DNA of 64,000 nucleotides from Streptomyces sp. NBC_01571 (GCF_026339875.1 NZ_JAPEPZ010000001.1:6510001-6574000); one strand, 5' to 3'; shown: positions 9,883 through 22,109, counted from the stretch's first letter. Translations and numbers: made by a program. Notes: generated by a model from the letters alone, not told the origin.

Positions 9883-9914
9883 TGACCTGCGGATCACAGG
9901 CTGTGATCCGGTCA
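9883..9914. promoter_or_regulatory. Large palindrome before the His-rich SH3 gene
   Basis: CGGATCACAG (9890-9899), one G, then CTGTGATCCG (9901-9910) form a perfect 10+1+10 palindrome, with TGACC/GGTCA as outer partial arms. It ends about 18 nt before the start codon. It could be an operator, or in RNA a hairpin near the ribosome site. The regulator is unknown. Confidence 0.6.
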
Positions 9915-10162
9915 TTGCGGAGTGTTCACGGCAAAGGGCGCAAAGATGCCGTCCCGCTGTTCCTGGGACGAAGTGGGACATCGGGCCGGTGGGCGGACGA
10001 CGTGGCGCGGCCGTCCCGGGACGACCGCACGGGCGGTTCCGGCGGCGTGGGACGACACCGGTCGGGCCGTTGGAGCGGAGCTTCCGGGACGGCGCGGCCA
10101 AGGGCGGCGGGGGCGACTTCCACCCCGACCGCCCCTGAGGAGCTCTGACCGCCCCGGAGGTG

Positions 10163-11830
<1,668 letters not shown>

Positions 11831-12000
11831 CTTCGCCCATTCCTCACTTGATTTCTTGGGGCTCGGTTCGCCTCCGGGCGCCGAGACCCTTGCCGGGAGC
11901 CCGACCACGCTCACTCGGCGGAGGCCGGCCTCCGTCGGCGGGCGTCCACCAGCCTAGGACCTGGTGCGGACAGCGGGCCTGTGAGGTAGGGCTCAGTTCG

Positions 12001-12021
12001 CTGTCCACATCTTTATCCACA
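12001..12021 (+). promoter_or_regulatory. Two DnaA-box-like 9-mers in tandem
   Basis: CTGTCCACA (12001-12009) and TTATCCACA (12013-12021) are in the same orientation, 3 nt apart. The second equals the classical DnaA-box consensus; the first differs by one base from the high-G+C form TTGTCCACA. They sit between the class I fumarase gene and the DUF1707 gene. Confidence 0.6.
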
Positions 12022-12029
12022 CCCCTAGT

Positions 12030-12055
12030 CGCGATCTATCGCGTTTGGGTACGCT
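12030..12055 (+). promoter_or_regulatory. Palindrome and -10 element of a likely leaderless promoter
   Basis: CGCGATCTATCGCG (12030-12043) is a perfect 6+2+6 inverted repeat in the position of the -35/spacer. TACGCT (12050-12055) is a good -10, placing the transcription start on or next to the GTG start at 12062. No clear -35 is seen, as expected if an activator or repressor binds the palindrome. Confidence 0.55.
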
Positions 12056-12061
12056 GCTGCC

Positions 12062-12754
12062 GTGGACCTTCAGAAGCGCACCGAAACCCGTGCCGCCGAC
12101 GCCGAACTGCGCGCGTCGGACGCCGACCGCGACCGGATCGCCGACATCCTGCGCGAGGCCCTCGCCGAGGGGCGCCTCACGGCCGACGAGCACGCCGAGC
12201 GGGTCGAAGGGGTGCTGGCCACCAAGACGGTCGGTGAGCTCGACCAGTTCGTCCGGGACCTGCCGGCCGCCCACGCGGGCCGCGCGGTGCCCGCGTACGC
12301 GAGCGCGCCCAACCGCCCCCGGCTGGGCGCCATCCCGGCGGAGGCCGACGAGAACGTGGTGGCGGTGTTCAGCACCGCGACGCGCAAGGGCCGCTGGCGG
12401 GCGGGCCGTCGTGTTCATGTGTACGCCGTCTTCGGCAGCGTCGAGATCGACCTCAGTGAGGCGATCTTCGAGTACCAGCAGGTCGCGATCAGGGTGATCT
12501 CGGTCTTCGGCAACGTGGAGATCCGCGTCCCGGAGAACGTGTCGCTGCGCAGCAGCGGAGGCGGGGTCCTCGGCAACTTCGAGGCGGACACGCTGGATTC
12601 GGGCGACCCCGACGCGCCCGTGATCTACGTCGAGGGCCTGGCGATCCTGGGCAACGTCGAGGCGCGGCCCAAGCGCGGCAAGCTGGTCGCGGACATCCTC
12701 GACCGTGCGATGGACCGGGTGGACCGGAGTCTGCGCAAGCACCTGGATCGTTGA
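12062..12754 (+). CDS. DUF1707 protein with LiaF-like C-terminal domain
   Basis: 230 residues. Residues 17-70 are the DUF1707 (SHOCT-like) module, with the typical core LRASDADRDR and GRLTADEHAERVE. Residues 115-215 contain repeated FGSVEIDL/FGNVEIRVP/LGNVEARP strands resembling the beta-helical domain of LiaF-type cell-wall stress proteins. There is no signal peptide or obvious membrane helix. The start is GTG with no ribosome site, consistent with leaderless translation. Function unknown; an envelope-stress link is inferred only from the C-terminal similarity. Confidence 0.85.
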   Translation: MDLQKRTETRAADAELRASDADRDRIADILREALAEGRLTADEHAERVEGVLATKTVGELDQFVRDLPAAHAGRAVPAYASAPNRPRLGAIPAEADENVVAVFSTATRKGRWRAGRRVHVYAVFGSVEIDLSEAIFEYQQVAIRVISVFGNVEIRVPENVSLRSSGGGVLGNFEADTLDSGDPDAPVIYVEGLAILGNVEARPKRGKLVADILDRAMDRVDRSLRKHLDR

Positions 12755-12954
12755 CGCCCGTGCATCCGACGGCGTCCGGGGCGCACCGGCGCAGTGCCGC
12801 GTGCGCTCCGTCGTGAACGACGGGCTCCGCTCTTGGAACTCAGTGCATAGGCGCGCGCACAGCGGGTAGGCCTTGCTGCATCGTCTCTTGGAGGGCGCTG
12901 CGGGAGTTCCCGCGGTGCCCGGCACGCTCGCGAAGCCGTCGTCAGGAGTAGACC

Positions 12955-13326
12955 GTGCTGCAACCGCCGCATCAGTCCCTGCAGGTAGCTGCCGTTCCGG
13001 CCCAGCGGGCGCCAGTGCGGGACAGGGATCAGGAAGCCCCATGGCACACGGAGGCGGTGTGCCGGCGGGACGAGGCCGGCCTGTTCTTCGCGCCTTCCAA
13101 GGAGCCCACGGCGTCCCGGCTGTCCCGCGAGGAGGCGGCCAAGCGCGTCTGCGCCCGCTGTCCCGTGATGGTCGAGTGCCGTGAACACGCGCTGCTGCAA
13201 CCCGAGCCGTACGGAGTGTGGGGCGGCCTCACCGCCGCCGAGCGCCGGGTGGTGCTGGCCCGGCGGCGCCGCCGTGACCTGGAGCTCAAGAAGGCCGCGC
13301 GCGGCCCGATAGCCGCGGCCGGCTAG
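12955..13326 (+). CDS. WhiB-family iron-sulfur regulator (WblI-like)
   Basis: 123 residues. The four cluster cysteines are C36, C66, C69 and C75 (AVCRRDE, RVCARCPVMVEC), then the turn GVWGG (87-91) and a basic C-terminus (LARRRRRDLELKK) for DNA contact. This is the complete Wbl signature: a [4Fe-4S] protein that acts with the principal sigma factor and senses redox or NO in relatives. AGGAG lies 6 nt before the GTG start. The position between a class I fumarase and glpX is, from memory, that of wblI in S. coelicolor; this is an inference from order, not a proof of orthology. Confidence 0.93.
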   Translation: MLQPPHQSLQVAAVPAQRAPVRDRDQEAPWHTEAVCRRDEAGLFFAPSKEPTASRLSREEAAKRVCARCPVMVECREHALLQPEPYGVWGGLTAAERRVVLARRRRRDLELKKAARGPIAAAG

Positions 13327-13340
13327 CCGGCACGCACGGG

Positions 13341-13377
13341 AAAGGGGCGTCCCCTCCGCACAGGGGGCGCCCCTTTT
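13341..13377. terminator. Bidirectional terminator between wbl and glpX
   Basis: Inverted repeat of about 14 bp (AAAGGGGCGTCCCC at 13341-13354 with GGGGGCGCCCCTTT at about 13363-13376), ending in TTTT. It separates two convergent genes. Confidence 0.75.
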
Positions 13378-13497
13378 CCGTATGTACGGCTCCGGTCTCC
13401 GCATGTACCGCTCCGGACCTCCCGCGTGGGCACCGCCCCGGACGTGTCCCGTAATTCCCGGGCACGTCCGGGCGGGGCGGTCCCGCGGGCCGCGGGA

Positions 13498-14529
13498 CTA
13501 CTTCGCGCGGTCGAAGTCGATCGCGCTGTACGCCCGCAGCTTGCTCAGCCGGTGCTCGGACGTGATCTGCCGGACCGTGCCGGACTTGGAGCGCATGACG
13601 ATCGACTCGGTCGTCGCCACCTCGGCGCGGTAGCGCACACCGCGCAGCAGCTCGCCGTCGGTGATGCCGGTCGCGACGAAGAACACGTTCTCGCCGGAGA
13701 CCAGGTCGTCGGTGAACAGCACACGGTCGAGGTCGTGGCCCGCGTCGAGCGCGCGCTGCCGCTCCTCGTCGTCCTTGGGCCACAGCTTGCCCTGGATGGT
13801 GCCGCCCAGGCACTTCACGGCGCAGGCCGAGATGATGCCCTCGGGCGTACCGCCGATGCCGAGCAGCAGGTCGATGCCCGTCCCCTCGCGCAGCGCGAGG
13901 ATCGAGCCCGCGACGTCGCCGTCGGAGATCAGTTTGATCCGGGCGCCGGTCTCGCGGATCTCCTTGATGATCCCCTCGTGACGCGGCCGGTCGAGGATGA
14001 CGACCGTGACGTCCTCGGGGGTGGACTTCTTGGCCTTGGCGACGCGGCGGATGTTCACCGACACGGGCGCGTTGATGTCGACGAAGTCGGCGGCCTCCGG
14101 GCCGGTGACCAGCTTGTCCATGTAGAAGACCGCAGACGGGTCGAACATGGTTCCGCGGTCCGCGGCGGCCAGTACGGCGATCGCGTTGGTCATGCCCTTG
14201 GCGGTCAGCGTGGTTCCGTCGATCGGGTCGACGGCGATGTCGCACTCGGGACCGGTGCCGTCGCCGACACGCTCCCCGTTGAAGAGCATCGGGGCCTCGT
14301 CCTTCTCGCCTTCACCGATGACGACGACGCCGTTCATCGAGACGGTCGAGACGAGGGTCCGCATGGCACGTACGGCGGCGCCGTCGGCGCCGATCTTGTC
14401 GCCGCGGCCGACCCAGCGGCCCGCGGCCATCGCGGCGGCCTCTGTGACCCGGACGAGTTCCAGGGCGAGATTTCGGTCGGGGGCCTCGGAGGGCACCTCG
14501 AGTTCGGACGGCAGATGATGCTCGGTCAT
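13498..14529 (-). CDS. glpX: Fructose-1,6-bisphosphatase, class II
   Basis: 343 residues; the gluconeogenic phosphatase converting fructose 1,6-bisphosphate to fructose 6-phosphate. Class II metal and substrate motifs are present: [63 protein letters not shown]. The N-terminal [22 protein letters not shown] is typical of the family (first part of the helix before the active site). The ATG at 14529 is the natural start. It is divergent from the DUF4245 gene with 125 bp between. Confidence 0.97.
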   Translation of the reverse strand: MTEHHLPSELEVPSEAPDRNLALELVRVTEAAAMAAGRWVGRGDKIGADGAAVRAMRTLVSTVSMNGVVVIGEGEKDEAPMLFNGERVGDGTGPECDIAVDPIDGTTLTAKGMTNAIAVLAAADRGTMFDPSAVFYMDKLVTGPEAADFVDINAPVSVNIRRVAKAKKSTPEDVTVVILDRPRHEGIIKEIRETGARIKLISDGDVAGSILALREGTGIDLLLGIGGTPEGIISACAVKCLGGTIQGKLWPKDDEERQRALDAGHDLDRVLFTDDLVSGENVFFVATGITDGELLRGVRYRAEVATTESIVMRSKSGTVRQITSEHRLSKLRAYSAIDFDRAK

Positions 14530-14654
14530 CGGAGCGCACCTTTCTGATACGACGACGGCCGGATGAGGGTGTGCCCCGACTCTATCGCCAGACCGACAAA
14601 ATGAGCAGGGGGCCCCACGGATGAGCAGGCCAGGGCACCTGCGACGATAGGGGG

Positions 14655-15173
14655 GTGGCAGGTACGAAAGGCAAGCAGACGGTCCGGGACATGCTCCTCT
14701 CCCTGGGCCTGATCGGGATCATGGCGGGCGTCATCTACATCTTCATCCCGCACGACGACTCCGAGCCTCCCCTCAAGCGCGTCGACTACCGTGTCGAGCT
14801 GCTCACGGCGCGTCGCGCGGCGTCGTATCCGGTGGCGGCCCCCGAGGGGCTGCCCGGCACGTGGAAGGCGACGTCGGTGCGGTACGACGGCGCCGAGTTC
14901 GACGCCTGGCACCTGGGCTTCCACGACCCCGAAGGTCAGTACGTGGCGATCGAGCAGTCCACTCAGCGGGCGCCCGTCTTCATCGACGCGGCCAGCCAGG
15001 GCGCCGCGGCCACGAAGGTCACCGAGCGGATCGGCGACCGGACGTGGCAGCGGTACAAGGGCGACAAGTACGACGCCCTCGTGCTGCAGGGCAGGGGATC
15101 GACGACGGTGGTGACCGGGACGGCGTCCTTCGGACAGCTCGCGAAGATGGCCGGGGCGCTGAAGATGTCGTAG
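14655..15173 (+). CDS. DUF4245 membrane-anchored protein
   Basis: 172 residues. One membrane helix at about 13-30 ([17 protein letters not shown]) is followed by an extracytoplasmic domain of the DUF4245 family (conserved Actinobacterial; here ending [16 protein letters not shown]). The start is GTG at 14655. It is paired divergently with glpX, as in many Streptomyces. No biochemical role is known. Confidence 0.85.
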   Translation: MAGTKGKQTVRDMLLSLGLIGIMAGVIYIFIPHDDSEPPLKRVDYRVELLTARRAASYPVAAPEGLPGTWKATSVRYDGAEFDAWHLGFHDPEGQYVAIEQSTQRAPVFIDAASQGAAATKVTERIGDRTWQRYKGDKYDALVLQGRGSTTVVTGTASFGQLAKMAGALKMS

Positions 15174-15230
15174 TGACGCAGTCATGACGGGAGCGTCTCC
15201 GCCGACGCACGAGAGCGCGGACGCATGAGA

Positions 15231-15288
15231 GCGGACATACGAGAAGGGCCCCCGGCGCCATTGGCGGGGGCCCTTCTCGTATGTCCGC
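15231..15288. terminator. Very strong bidirectional terminator
   Basis: A perfect 24-bp inverted repeat (15231-15254 with 15265-15288, 10-nt loop) lies between the convergent DUF4245 and nitroreductase genes. It is the longest perfect hairpin I found in the window. Confidence 0.88.
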
Positions 15289-15323
15289 GCCAGGCGGACG
15301 GTCACGACGGAGTGGTCGACCGA

Positions 15324-15914
15324 TCAGACGGTCGTGACGACGTCGTCGAAGCCCAGGCGCGGGGAGCGGGGGAACCAGGCGTCCTCGCCCGGCTTGCCGA
15401 TGTTGACGACCATCAGCGGGGTGTGGTCGTCGTCCAGGAACTCCTTCTGGACGCCCGCGAAGTCGAGGCCGGTCATCGGGCCGGCGGCGAGACCGGCGGC
15501 GCGGACGCCGATGATGAAGTACGCGGCCTGAAGCGCGGCGTTGAGGGCGGCGGCACCCTCACGGGCCGGACGCTCGGCGTAGAAGACGTCCTTGGCGGCC
15601 GGGAAGTGCGGGAAGAGGGCCGGCAGCTCCTCGTGGAACTCGTTGTCCGCGGAGAGGATCGCGACGAGGGGGGCGGTGGCGGTCTTCGGCTGGTTGCCCT
15701 CGGCCATGTGCTGCACCAGGCGCTCGCGGGCCTCGGCGGAGCGGACCAGGGTGATGCGCAGCGGCGACTGGTTGAAGGCGGTCGGGCCGTACTTGACCAG
15801 GTCGTAGATCGCCTGGACCTGCTCGTCGGTCACCGGCTCGTCGGTGAACGTGTTCGCGGTGCGGGCCTCGCGGAACAGCAGGTCCTGGGCGGCGGGGTCA
15901 AGGACAAGAGACAT
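15324..15914 (-). CDS. Nitroreductase-family FMN protein (RutE/HadB-like)
   Basis: 196 residues. The family core (YGPTAFNQSPLRITLVRS near the N-terminus, then AAYFIIGVRAAGLAAGPMTG and GKPGEDAWFPRSPRLGFDDVV at the C-terminus) matches the malonic-semialdehyde-reductase-like branch of FMN nitroreductases. A flavin- and NAD(P)H-dependent reductase is expected; the substrate is unknown. The ATG at 15914 was chosen because it gives the family's usual N-terminus; the frame stays open for 112 codons upstream over repeats. An A/T-rich near-palindrome at 15987-15998 lies in its promoter region. Confidence 0.88.
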   Translation of the reverse strand: MSLVLDPAAQDLLFREARTANTFTDEPVTDEQVQAIYDLVKYGPTAFNQSPLRITLVRSAEARERLVQHMAEGNQPKTATAPLVAILSADNEFHEELPALFPHFPAAKDVFYAERPAREGAAALNAALQAAYFIIGVRAAGLAAGPMTGLDFAGVQKEFLDDDHTPLMVVNIGKPGEDAWFPRSPRLGFDDVVTTV

Positions 15915-15986
15915 GGGGGAAACCTTCTCGGAGCGTGCGGTGGATCCGTGGGGATCAGCTGGCAATGACGACAGTACCCGAGAATA

Positions 15987-15998
15987 TTTAAGCTTCAA
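15987..15998. promoter_or_regulatory. Candidate operator for the nitroreductase gene
   Basis: TTTAAGCTTCAA is centred on the palindrome AAGCTT with flanking TTn/nAA, and lies in the only A/T-rich stretch of this gap, about 75 bp upstream of the ATG. MarR- or HxlR-type repressors bind sites of this general kind, but none is encoded nearby. Confidence 0.35.
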
Positions 15999-16185
15999 CC
16001 AAAAAGGTGGCCGGGTGATCCGCTTCACAAGATCGAGAAGCCCCGCGAAAGGTCGCAGCGGTGAGCGAGAAAAGGGTGCCGCGGCGCTCTCACCAGGGAG
16101 AATCACCGGACCTGCGCGGCGTGTGGCGCCCGGCGCGCGACGTGGTGCCGGCGAGGGGGCCATGGCGCCGGAGGGGTGACTGGGG

Positions 16186-16316
16186 CGGCGCCCGGAGGTG
16201 CGACCGCGGCGGGGCGGCAGCCGGCGGGTCGGCACCTGGCGGGGCGGCACCCGGAGGGACGGCTACGGGGCGGCGGCAGCCGGAGGGACGGCTACGGCGC
16301 GGCGGCAGCCGGACGC
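16186..16316. repeat. Degenerate G+C-rich tandem repeats
   Basis: Units of about 25-30 bp built on GGCGGCAGCCGGAGGGACGG recur. The two most alike are 30 bp apart (CCGGAGGGACGGCTACGG at about 16251 and 16281). No hairpin or gene explains them. Confidence 0.6.
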
Positions 16317-16506
16317 CGGGCCCGGTGCCGCTCCCAGGTGTCGGACGTCACGCGCGAGAACCCGGCAGCACTCGCGTCAGCGCCTCGGTCGCGCCCACGG
16401 GCCCCGCGTCACGCGCGGCGGCCAGTGCTGGGCACGGTGGGTCCTGCCGTCCCGGGCACGGCGGGTCCGGCCTTCCCTCGTGGGCGTCCTGCGTGGCGGC
16501 CCGGCG

Positions 16507-16740
16507 TCACTCGGCGCCCGCGTCCCCGTCCTCCGACTCCTCCTCCGCCAGGGCCGCGTCCAGCCGCGCCCGGGCGCCCTCCAGCCAGCGGCGGCACACC
16601 TTCGCGAGTTCCTCGCCGCGCTCCCACAGGGCGAGGGACTCCTCCAGGGTCGTACCGCCCGCCTCCAGGCGGCGTACGACCTCGATCAGCTCGTCCCGTG
16701 CCTGCTCGTACCCGAGCGCCTCGTCCACCTTGCCGGTCAT
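16507..16740 (-). CDS. xseB: Exodeoxyribonuclease VII small subunit
   Basis: 77 residues: a short helical-hairpin protein with the family core [19 protein letters not shown] and [18 protein letters not shown], ending in an acidic tail. It forms the multi-copy small subunit around XseA. It is 9 bp downstream of xseA, so translationally close and in one operon. Confidence 0.95.
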   Translation of the reverse strand: MTGKVDEALGYEQARDELIEVVRRLEAGGTTLEESLALWERGEELAKVCRRWLEGARARLDAALAEEESEDGDAGAE

Positions 16741-16749
16741 ACGCCCACC

Positions 16750-17958
16750 CTATGCATCCACTCGTACGGAGAATTCACCCTCGGCGACCCGCGCCCGCAG
16801 CGCCTCGCCCGCCGTCACCTCGTCCGGATCCCGGACCACCTGCCCGTCGGCCTGCTGCAGCACCGCGTACCCCCGCCGGAGGGTCGCGGCGGGGGAGAGG
16901 GCCACCACGCGCGCGTGGGTGTGCGTCAGCTCCGAGTCCGCGCGGTCCAGGAGGTGCCCGACCGTGCGCCGCCCGCGGTCCAGGAGCGACGCGACCTGGG
17001 CCGCCCGCTCGTCGACCATTCGGTGCGGATCCTCTATCGAGGGCCGGGCCAGCGCCTGCGCGAGCCCGCGCTCCTCGCGCTCGACGAAGGACCGGACGCT
17101 GCGCCGCGCCCGGTCGCGCAGGAACCGCACCCGCTCGTACTCCTCGCCGACGTCCGGCACGACCTTCTTGGCCGCGTCGGTCGGCGTGGACGCGCGGAGG
17201 TCGGCGACGAGGTCCAGCAGCGGGTTGTCCGGCTCGTGCCCGATCGCCGAGACGACCGGCGTACGACAGGCCGCGACCGCCCGGACGAGCTGCTCGTCCG
17301 AGAAGGGCAGCAGATCCTCCACACTGCCGCCGCCCCGCGCCACGACGATCACGTCCACGCCGTCGAGCGCGTCGAGCTCCTTCACGGCCTGCACGACCTG
17401 CGGTACCGCGTGCACCCCCTGGACGGGGACGTTGCGCACCTCGAAGCGGACGGCGGGCCAGCGGTGCCGCGCGTTCTCCAGCACGTCCCGCTCGGCCGCG
17501 GAGGCCCGCCCGCACACCAGGCCGATGAGCTGTGGCAGGAAGGGCAGCGCCTTCTTGCGCTCGGCGGCGAACAGGCCCTCGGCCGCCAGGGACTTCTTCA
17601 ACTGCTCCAGCCGGGCCAGCAGTTCACCGACGCCCACCGGCTTGATCTCGGTGGCGCGCAGCGACAACTGCCCGCGCGGCGCGTACCACTCGGGCTTCGC
17701 GAGGACGACGACGCGGGCGCCCTCGCTCACCACGTCCGACACGGCGTCGAACACCTGCCGGTAGCAGGTGACGCTCACCGAGATGTCGTACGACGGGTCG
17801 CGCAGCGTCAGGAAGACGACACCCGCGCCGGGGCGCCGCGACAGCTGTGTGATCTGACCCTCGACCCACACCGCGCCGAGCCGGTCGATCCATCCCCCGA
17901 TGAGCCGCGACACCTCGCCGACGGGCAGGGGAGCGTCCGCGGACGTGTTCAGAGCCAT
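16750..17958 (-). CDS. xseA: Exodeoxyribonuclease VII large subunit
   Basis: 402 residues; catalytic subunit of the single-strand-specific nuclease used in mismatch repair and DNA damage processing. It has an N-terminal OB fold ([20 protein letters not shown] then [20 protein letters not shown]), the central nuclease domain with [18 protein letters not shown] and [20 protein letters not shown], and a helical C-terminal region with [16 protein letters not shown]. The ATG at 17958 is preferred; an upstream TTG in frame is possible. Confidence 0.95.
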   Translation of the reverse strand: MALNTSADAPLPVGEVSRLIGGWIDRLGAVWVEGQITQLSRRPGAGVVFLTLRDPSYDISVSVTCYRQVFDAVSDVVSEGARVVVLAKPEWYAPRGQLSLRATEIKPVGVGELLARLEQLKKSLAAEGLFAAERKKALPFLPQLIGLVCGRASAAERDVLENARHRWPAVRFEVRNVPVQGVHAVPQVVQAVKELDALDGVDVIVVARGGGSVEDLLPFSDEQLVRAVAACRTPVVSAIGHEPDNPLLDLVADLRASTPTDAAKKVVPDVGEEYERVRFLRDRARRSVRSFVEREERGLAQALARPSIEDPHRMVDERAAQVASLLDRGRRTVGHLLDRADSELTHTHARVVALSPAATLRRGYAVLQQADGQVVRDPDEVTAGEALRARVAEGEFSVRVDA

Positions 17959-18170
17959 GCGCCCGAGCGTAGTGGCAGGGTCGGACAACCCGGCCGGGCG
18001 CGGGTGCGCGGCCCGGGCTTTCCGACCGGCGCTGTGGGGTTTCGGGGCCGCGGCCGGGACCGAGCTCTCCGGCCCGTCCCTCCAACTCCCCGTACCGGCT
18101 TCCCGCCTGCTCGGGCCGGCTCTCCTTCCCGCTTTCCCGTTGCTCCGTCACGCTCGCCGAGGAGGCGATC

Positions 18171-18198
18171 TTCGACCTGTCGGGCGCGGCCTTACGAT
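18171..18198 (+). promoter_or_regulatory. Promoter of ispH, apparently leaderless
   Basis: TTCGAC (18171-18176), a 16-bp spacer, and TACGAT (18193-18198) form a sigma-70-like promoter. The start point 7 nt downstream falls at or beside the A of ATG 18206, so the mRNA would begin with the start codon. Confidence 0.6.
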
Positions 18199-18205
18199 GG
18201 GGTGC

Positions 18206-19246
18206 ATGACTGCTTCGCCTGGCCGCCGTGTCCTGCTCGCCGCCCCCCGTGGCTATTGCGCGGGTGTGGACCGCGCCGTGATCGCCGTCGAGAAGGCCCT
18301 CGAGCAGTACGGGGCCCCGATCTATGTCCGCCACGAGATCGTCCACAACAAGTACGTCGTGCAGACCCTGGAGAAGAAGGGCGCGATTTTCGTCGAGCGG
18401 ACGGCGGAGGTCCCCGAGGGGTCCATCGTCATGTTCTCGGCGCACGGAGTCGCCCCGGTCGTCCACGACGAGGCCGCGGCCGGCAGGCTCGCCACCATCG
18501 ACGCGACCTGCCCGCTGGTCACCAAGGTCCACAAGGAAGCGGTCCGCTTCGCGAACGAGGACTTCGACATCCTGCTGATCGGGCACGAGGGCCACGAGGA
18601 GGTCATCGGCACCTCCGGCGAGGCGCCCGACCACATCACGCTCGTGGACGGCCCCGGTGACGTCGCCAAGGTCGAGGTCCGTGACCCGTCCAGGGTCGTC
18701 TGGCTCTCCCAGACCACGCTGTCGGTCGACGAGACGATGGAGACGGTCGACGCCCTGAAGGAGAAGTTCCCGCAGCTCATCTCCCCGCCCAGCGACGACA
18801 TCTGCTACGCCACGCAGAACCGTCAGCTCGCCGTGAAGCAGATGGGCGAGGAGGCGGACCTCGTCATCGTGGTCGGCTCGAAGAACTCCTCCAACTCCGT
18901 ACGCCTCGTCGAGGTGGCCAAACTCGCGGGTGCGCGCGACGCGCACCTCGTGGACTTCGCCGGTGAGATCGACGAGGCCTGGCTGGACGGAGTGACCACC
19001 GTCGGCGTCACCTCCGGCGCCTCCGTCCCCGAGGTCCTGGTCGAGCAGGTCCTGGAGTGGCTCTCCACCCGCGGCTTCGAGGACGTGGAGATCGTCAAGG
19101 CGGCCGAGGAGTCCATCACCTTCTCGCTGCCCAAGGAGCTGCGCCGCGACCTGCGCGCGGAGGCGGCGGCGCTGGTGGACCGGCGGACGAACGGGGTGTC
19201 CGGTTCCTCCGCGGTGTCCGCGGTTCCCGATATTTCCGAGAAGTGA
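18206..19246 (+). CDS. ispH: 4-hydroxy-3-methylbut-2-enyl diphosphate reductase
   Basis: 346 residues; last step of the MEP isoprenoid pathway, reducing HMBPP to IPP and DMAPP with an iron-sulfur cluster. Cluster ligands are C18 ([13 protein letters not shown]), C102 ([11 protein letters not shown]) and C200 ([15 protein letters not shown]). Other motifs are [31 protein letters not shown] and [13 protein letters not shown]. An ATG nine bases earlier (18197) is in frame, but 18206 is favoured by the promoter position and the weak context upstream. It is divergent from xseA. Confidence 0.97.
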   Translation: MTASPGRRVLLAAPRGYCAGVDRAVIAVEKALEQYGAPIYVRHEIVHNKYVVQTLEKKGAIFVERTAEVPEGSIVMFSAHGVAPVVHDEAAAGRLATIDATCPLVTKVHKEAVRFANEDFDILLIGHEGHEEVIGTSGEAPDHITLVDGPGDVAKVEVRDPSRVVWLSQTTLSVDETMETVDALKEKFPQLISPPSDDICYATQNRQLAVKQMGEEADLVIVVGSKNSSNSVRLVEVAKLAGARDAHLVDFAGEIDEAWLDGVTTVGVTSGASVPEVLVEQVLEWLSTRGFEDVEIVKAAEESITFSLPKELRRDLRAEAAALVDRRTNGVSGSSAVSAVPDISEK

Positions 19247-19275
19247 CTGTCAGTCGTACGACGTAACGTAGGGCC

Positions 19276-20025
19276 ATGCAGATCTTCGGTGTGGACATCG
19301 GCGGATCCGGGATCAAGGGCGCCCCTGTGGACCTGGACCGCGGCGAATTGACGGCGGAGCGCCACAAAGTGCTCACTCCTCATCCGGCGACGCCTGACGC
19401 GGTGGCGGACGGTGTGAAGGAGGTCGTCGGGCACTTCGGCTGGACAGGGCCCGTCGGTATCACCTTCCCCGGGGTGGTCGCCGACGGCGCCACCATTCGT
19501 ACGGCCGCGAATGTCGACAAGGCCTGGATCGACACCGACGCGCGCGCCCTGCTGGGCGACCGGCTCGGCGGCCTCCCGGTGACGGTGCTGAACGACGCGG
19601 ACGCGGCGGGCGTCGCCGAGATGCAGTTCGGTGCCGGCCGCGACCGCCGGGGCACGGTCCTTCTGCTCACCTTCGGCACGGGAATCGGCAGCGCGCTCTT
19701 CATCGGCGGCGAGCTGGTCCCGAACACGGAGCTGGGCCACCTGGAGCTCGGCGGCCACGAGGCGGAGAAGCGTGCCTCCACGAAGGCCAAGGAGGACCAC
19801 GAGCTGACCTGGGAGCACTGGGCACGCCGGGTCACGAAGTACCTCGCCCACGTGGAGATGCTCTTCTCGCCCGAGCTGTTCATCATCGGCGGTGGCGTCA
19901 GCCGCAAGGCGGACAAGTTCCTGCCGCTGATCGAGGGCATCAAGGCGGAGATCGTCCCGGCACAGCTGCAGAACAACGCGGGGATCGTGGGCGCGGCGAT
20001 GAGAGCGGCGAAGAAGGCGTCGTAG
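19276..20025 (+). CDS. ppgK: Polyphosphate glucokinase
   Basis: 249 residues, ROK family. It phosphorylates glucose with polyphosphate or ATP. Motifs include the N-terminal phosphate loop [17 protein letters not shown], catalytic-site [25 protein letters not shown], and the polyphosphate-kinase-specific [17 protein letters not shown]. It follows ispH by 29 bp on the same strand and may be cotranscribed. Confidence 0.96.
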   Translation: MQIFGVDIGGSGIKGAPVDLDRGELTAERHKVLTPHPATPDAVADGVKEVVGHFGWTGPVGITFPGVVADGATIRTAANVDKAWIDTDARALLGDRLGGLPVTVLNDADAAGVAEMQFGAGRDRRGTVLLLTFGTGIGSALFIGGELVPNTELGHLELGGHEAEKRASTKAKEDHELTWEHWARRVTKYLAHVEMLFSPELFIIGGGVSRKADKFLPLIEGIKAEIVPAQLQNNAGIVGAAMRAAKKAS

Positions 20026-20055
20026 GCCCGGCATCCGGGGTGCGGGCTTGTGGGG

Positions 20056-20085
20056 GCGCGGGGTGCGGGAGCGCGGGGTGCGGGT
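20056..20085. repeat. 15-bp tandem repeat, two copies
   Basis: GCGCGGGGTGCGGG followed by A or T occurs twice in a row (20056-20070 and 20071-20085) in the 130-bp gap between the convergent ppgK and DUF6542 genes. Confidence 0.6.
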
Positions 20086-20155
20086 CGTCCGCCCCACCCG
20101 CCTCCCGGAGCCCCTACAGCCCGCTGCCCCCTACCGCCCCACCGCCCTGCCGCTC

Positions 20156-20767
20156 CTAGCCGAGCTGTCCGGCCGACCTCGACCGAGGGGTGGTGGCGGG
20201 GGTGCCGTCCCGGCCGGACGTGGCGGCCCGACTCCGTCGCTGCGCGGCCCGGCGGGTCATCTGCCGTGCCTTGCGCACGGTCGCGATGACCCCCGCGACC
20301 AGCGTCCCCCCGTACAGCCAGCCCGCCTGGGTGGCCAGCGCGGTGACGAGCCCCATCAGGCGGCCACTGAGCCCACCGCCCCCGCCGGCCAGGGGCAGCA
20401 GCCCGAACGTGAACGCGATCGGCACGACCACGGGCGCGCTGACGAGGTCTCCGCGCCGCACCCAGAGCGCGGTCAGCGCGCAGACGGGCAGGAACAGCAC
20501 GCCGTAGAGGGCGGGCGACGCCCCGAACAGCAACTGGTCGACGCAGGCCAGGACGAACATCGACACACCGCAGAACAGTCCGCTGCCGAGCCCGGTCAGC
20601 CTGGGGTTCGGCAGCCGCGGTCCGCCCCGTGCGGGCACCGGCGCGGGCCGGCGTGCGGGCGGGCCGCCCTTCTGAACGCCGACGGACGCGCGCCGCGCGG
20701 CCTGGGCGGGAAGAGGCGCGTTGCGTCGCTGCCGGTACTGAGGGGGGCGCGTCCTGTGTTGCTCCAC
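20156..20767 (-). CDS. DUF6542-type polytopic membrane protein
   Basis: 203 residues. A basic, Pro/Arg-rich N-terminal 60 residues is followed by about four membrane helices (GLFCGVSMFVLACVDQLLFG, ALYGVLFLPVCALTALWV, PVVVPIAFTFGLLPLAGG, GWLYGGTLVAGVIATV) and a basic C-terminus. It is divergent from ychF, an arrangement common in Streptomyces. Function unknown; the family name is given from memory. Confidence 0.75.
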   Translation of the reverse strand: MEQHRTRPPQYRQRRNAPLPAQAARRASVGVQKGGPPARRPAPVPARGGPRLPNPRLTGLGSGLFCGVSMFVLACVDQLLFGASPALYGVLFLPVCALTALWVRRGDLVSAPVVVPIAFTFGLLPLAGGGGGLSGRLMGLVTALATQAGWLYGGTLVAGVIATVRKARQMTRRAAQRRSRAATSGRDGTPATTPRSRSAGQLG

Positions 20768-20942
20768 TGGACCAACTTAGGTCGGTTTATGTGCGGAATG
20801 GCTCCTCAGACACGCCGATGAGCGGACCTTGGCCATGCGTTCGACAGGTCGCCGGTACGGGAGCGCGCACGCCGTAGACTGGTGGATCGGCCCGAGCAGT
20901 CCCAGGGCCCTTCGCCCATCCTCACGTACGGGAAGTCGCAAC

Positions 20943-22031
<1,089 letters not shown>

Positions 22032-22079
22032 TGGGTGACATGCCGCCACATCGCTGATCCGGCAGAAGTGCAGGTCGGA

Positions 22080-22109
22080 AGGGGTCCACTCTCCTGGGAG
22101 TGGACCCCT
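22080..22109 (+). terminator. Terminator of ychF
   Basis: A perfect 12-bp inverted repeat (22080-22091 with 22098-22109, 6-nt loop) lies 48 bp after the ychF stop. Confidence 0.8.

Larger units (their letters stand above)
15915..16506. other. Intergenic region between nitroreductase and xseB
   Basis: About 590 bp. It contains an A/T-rich promoter-like stretch close to the nitroreductase gene and degenerate G+C-rich tandem repeats at about 16186-16316. I see no supported gene. Confidence 0.6.

Noticed and set aside
9866..10162. c-di-AMP riboswitch before the SH3 protein gene
   Set aside because: Such riboswitches precede wall-hydrolase genes in Streptomyces, but the conserved riboswitch core is not visible; only the palindrome is.
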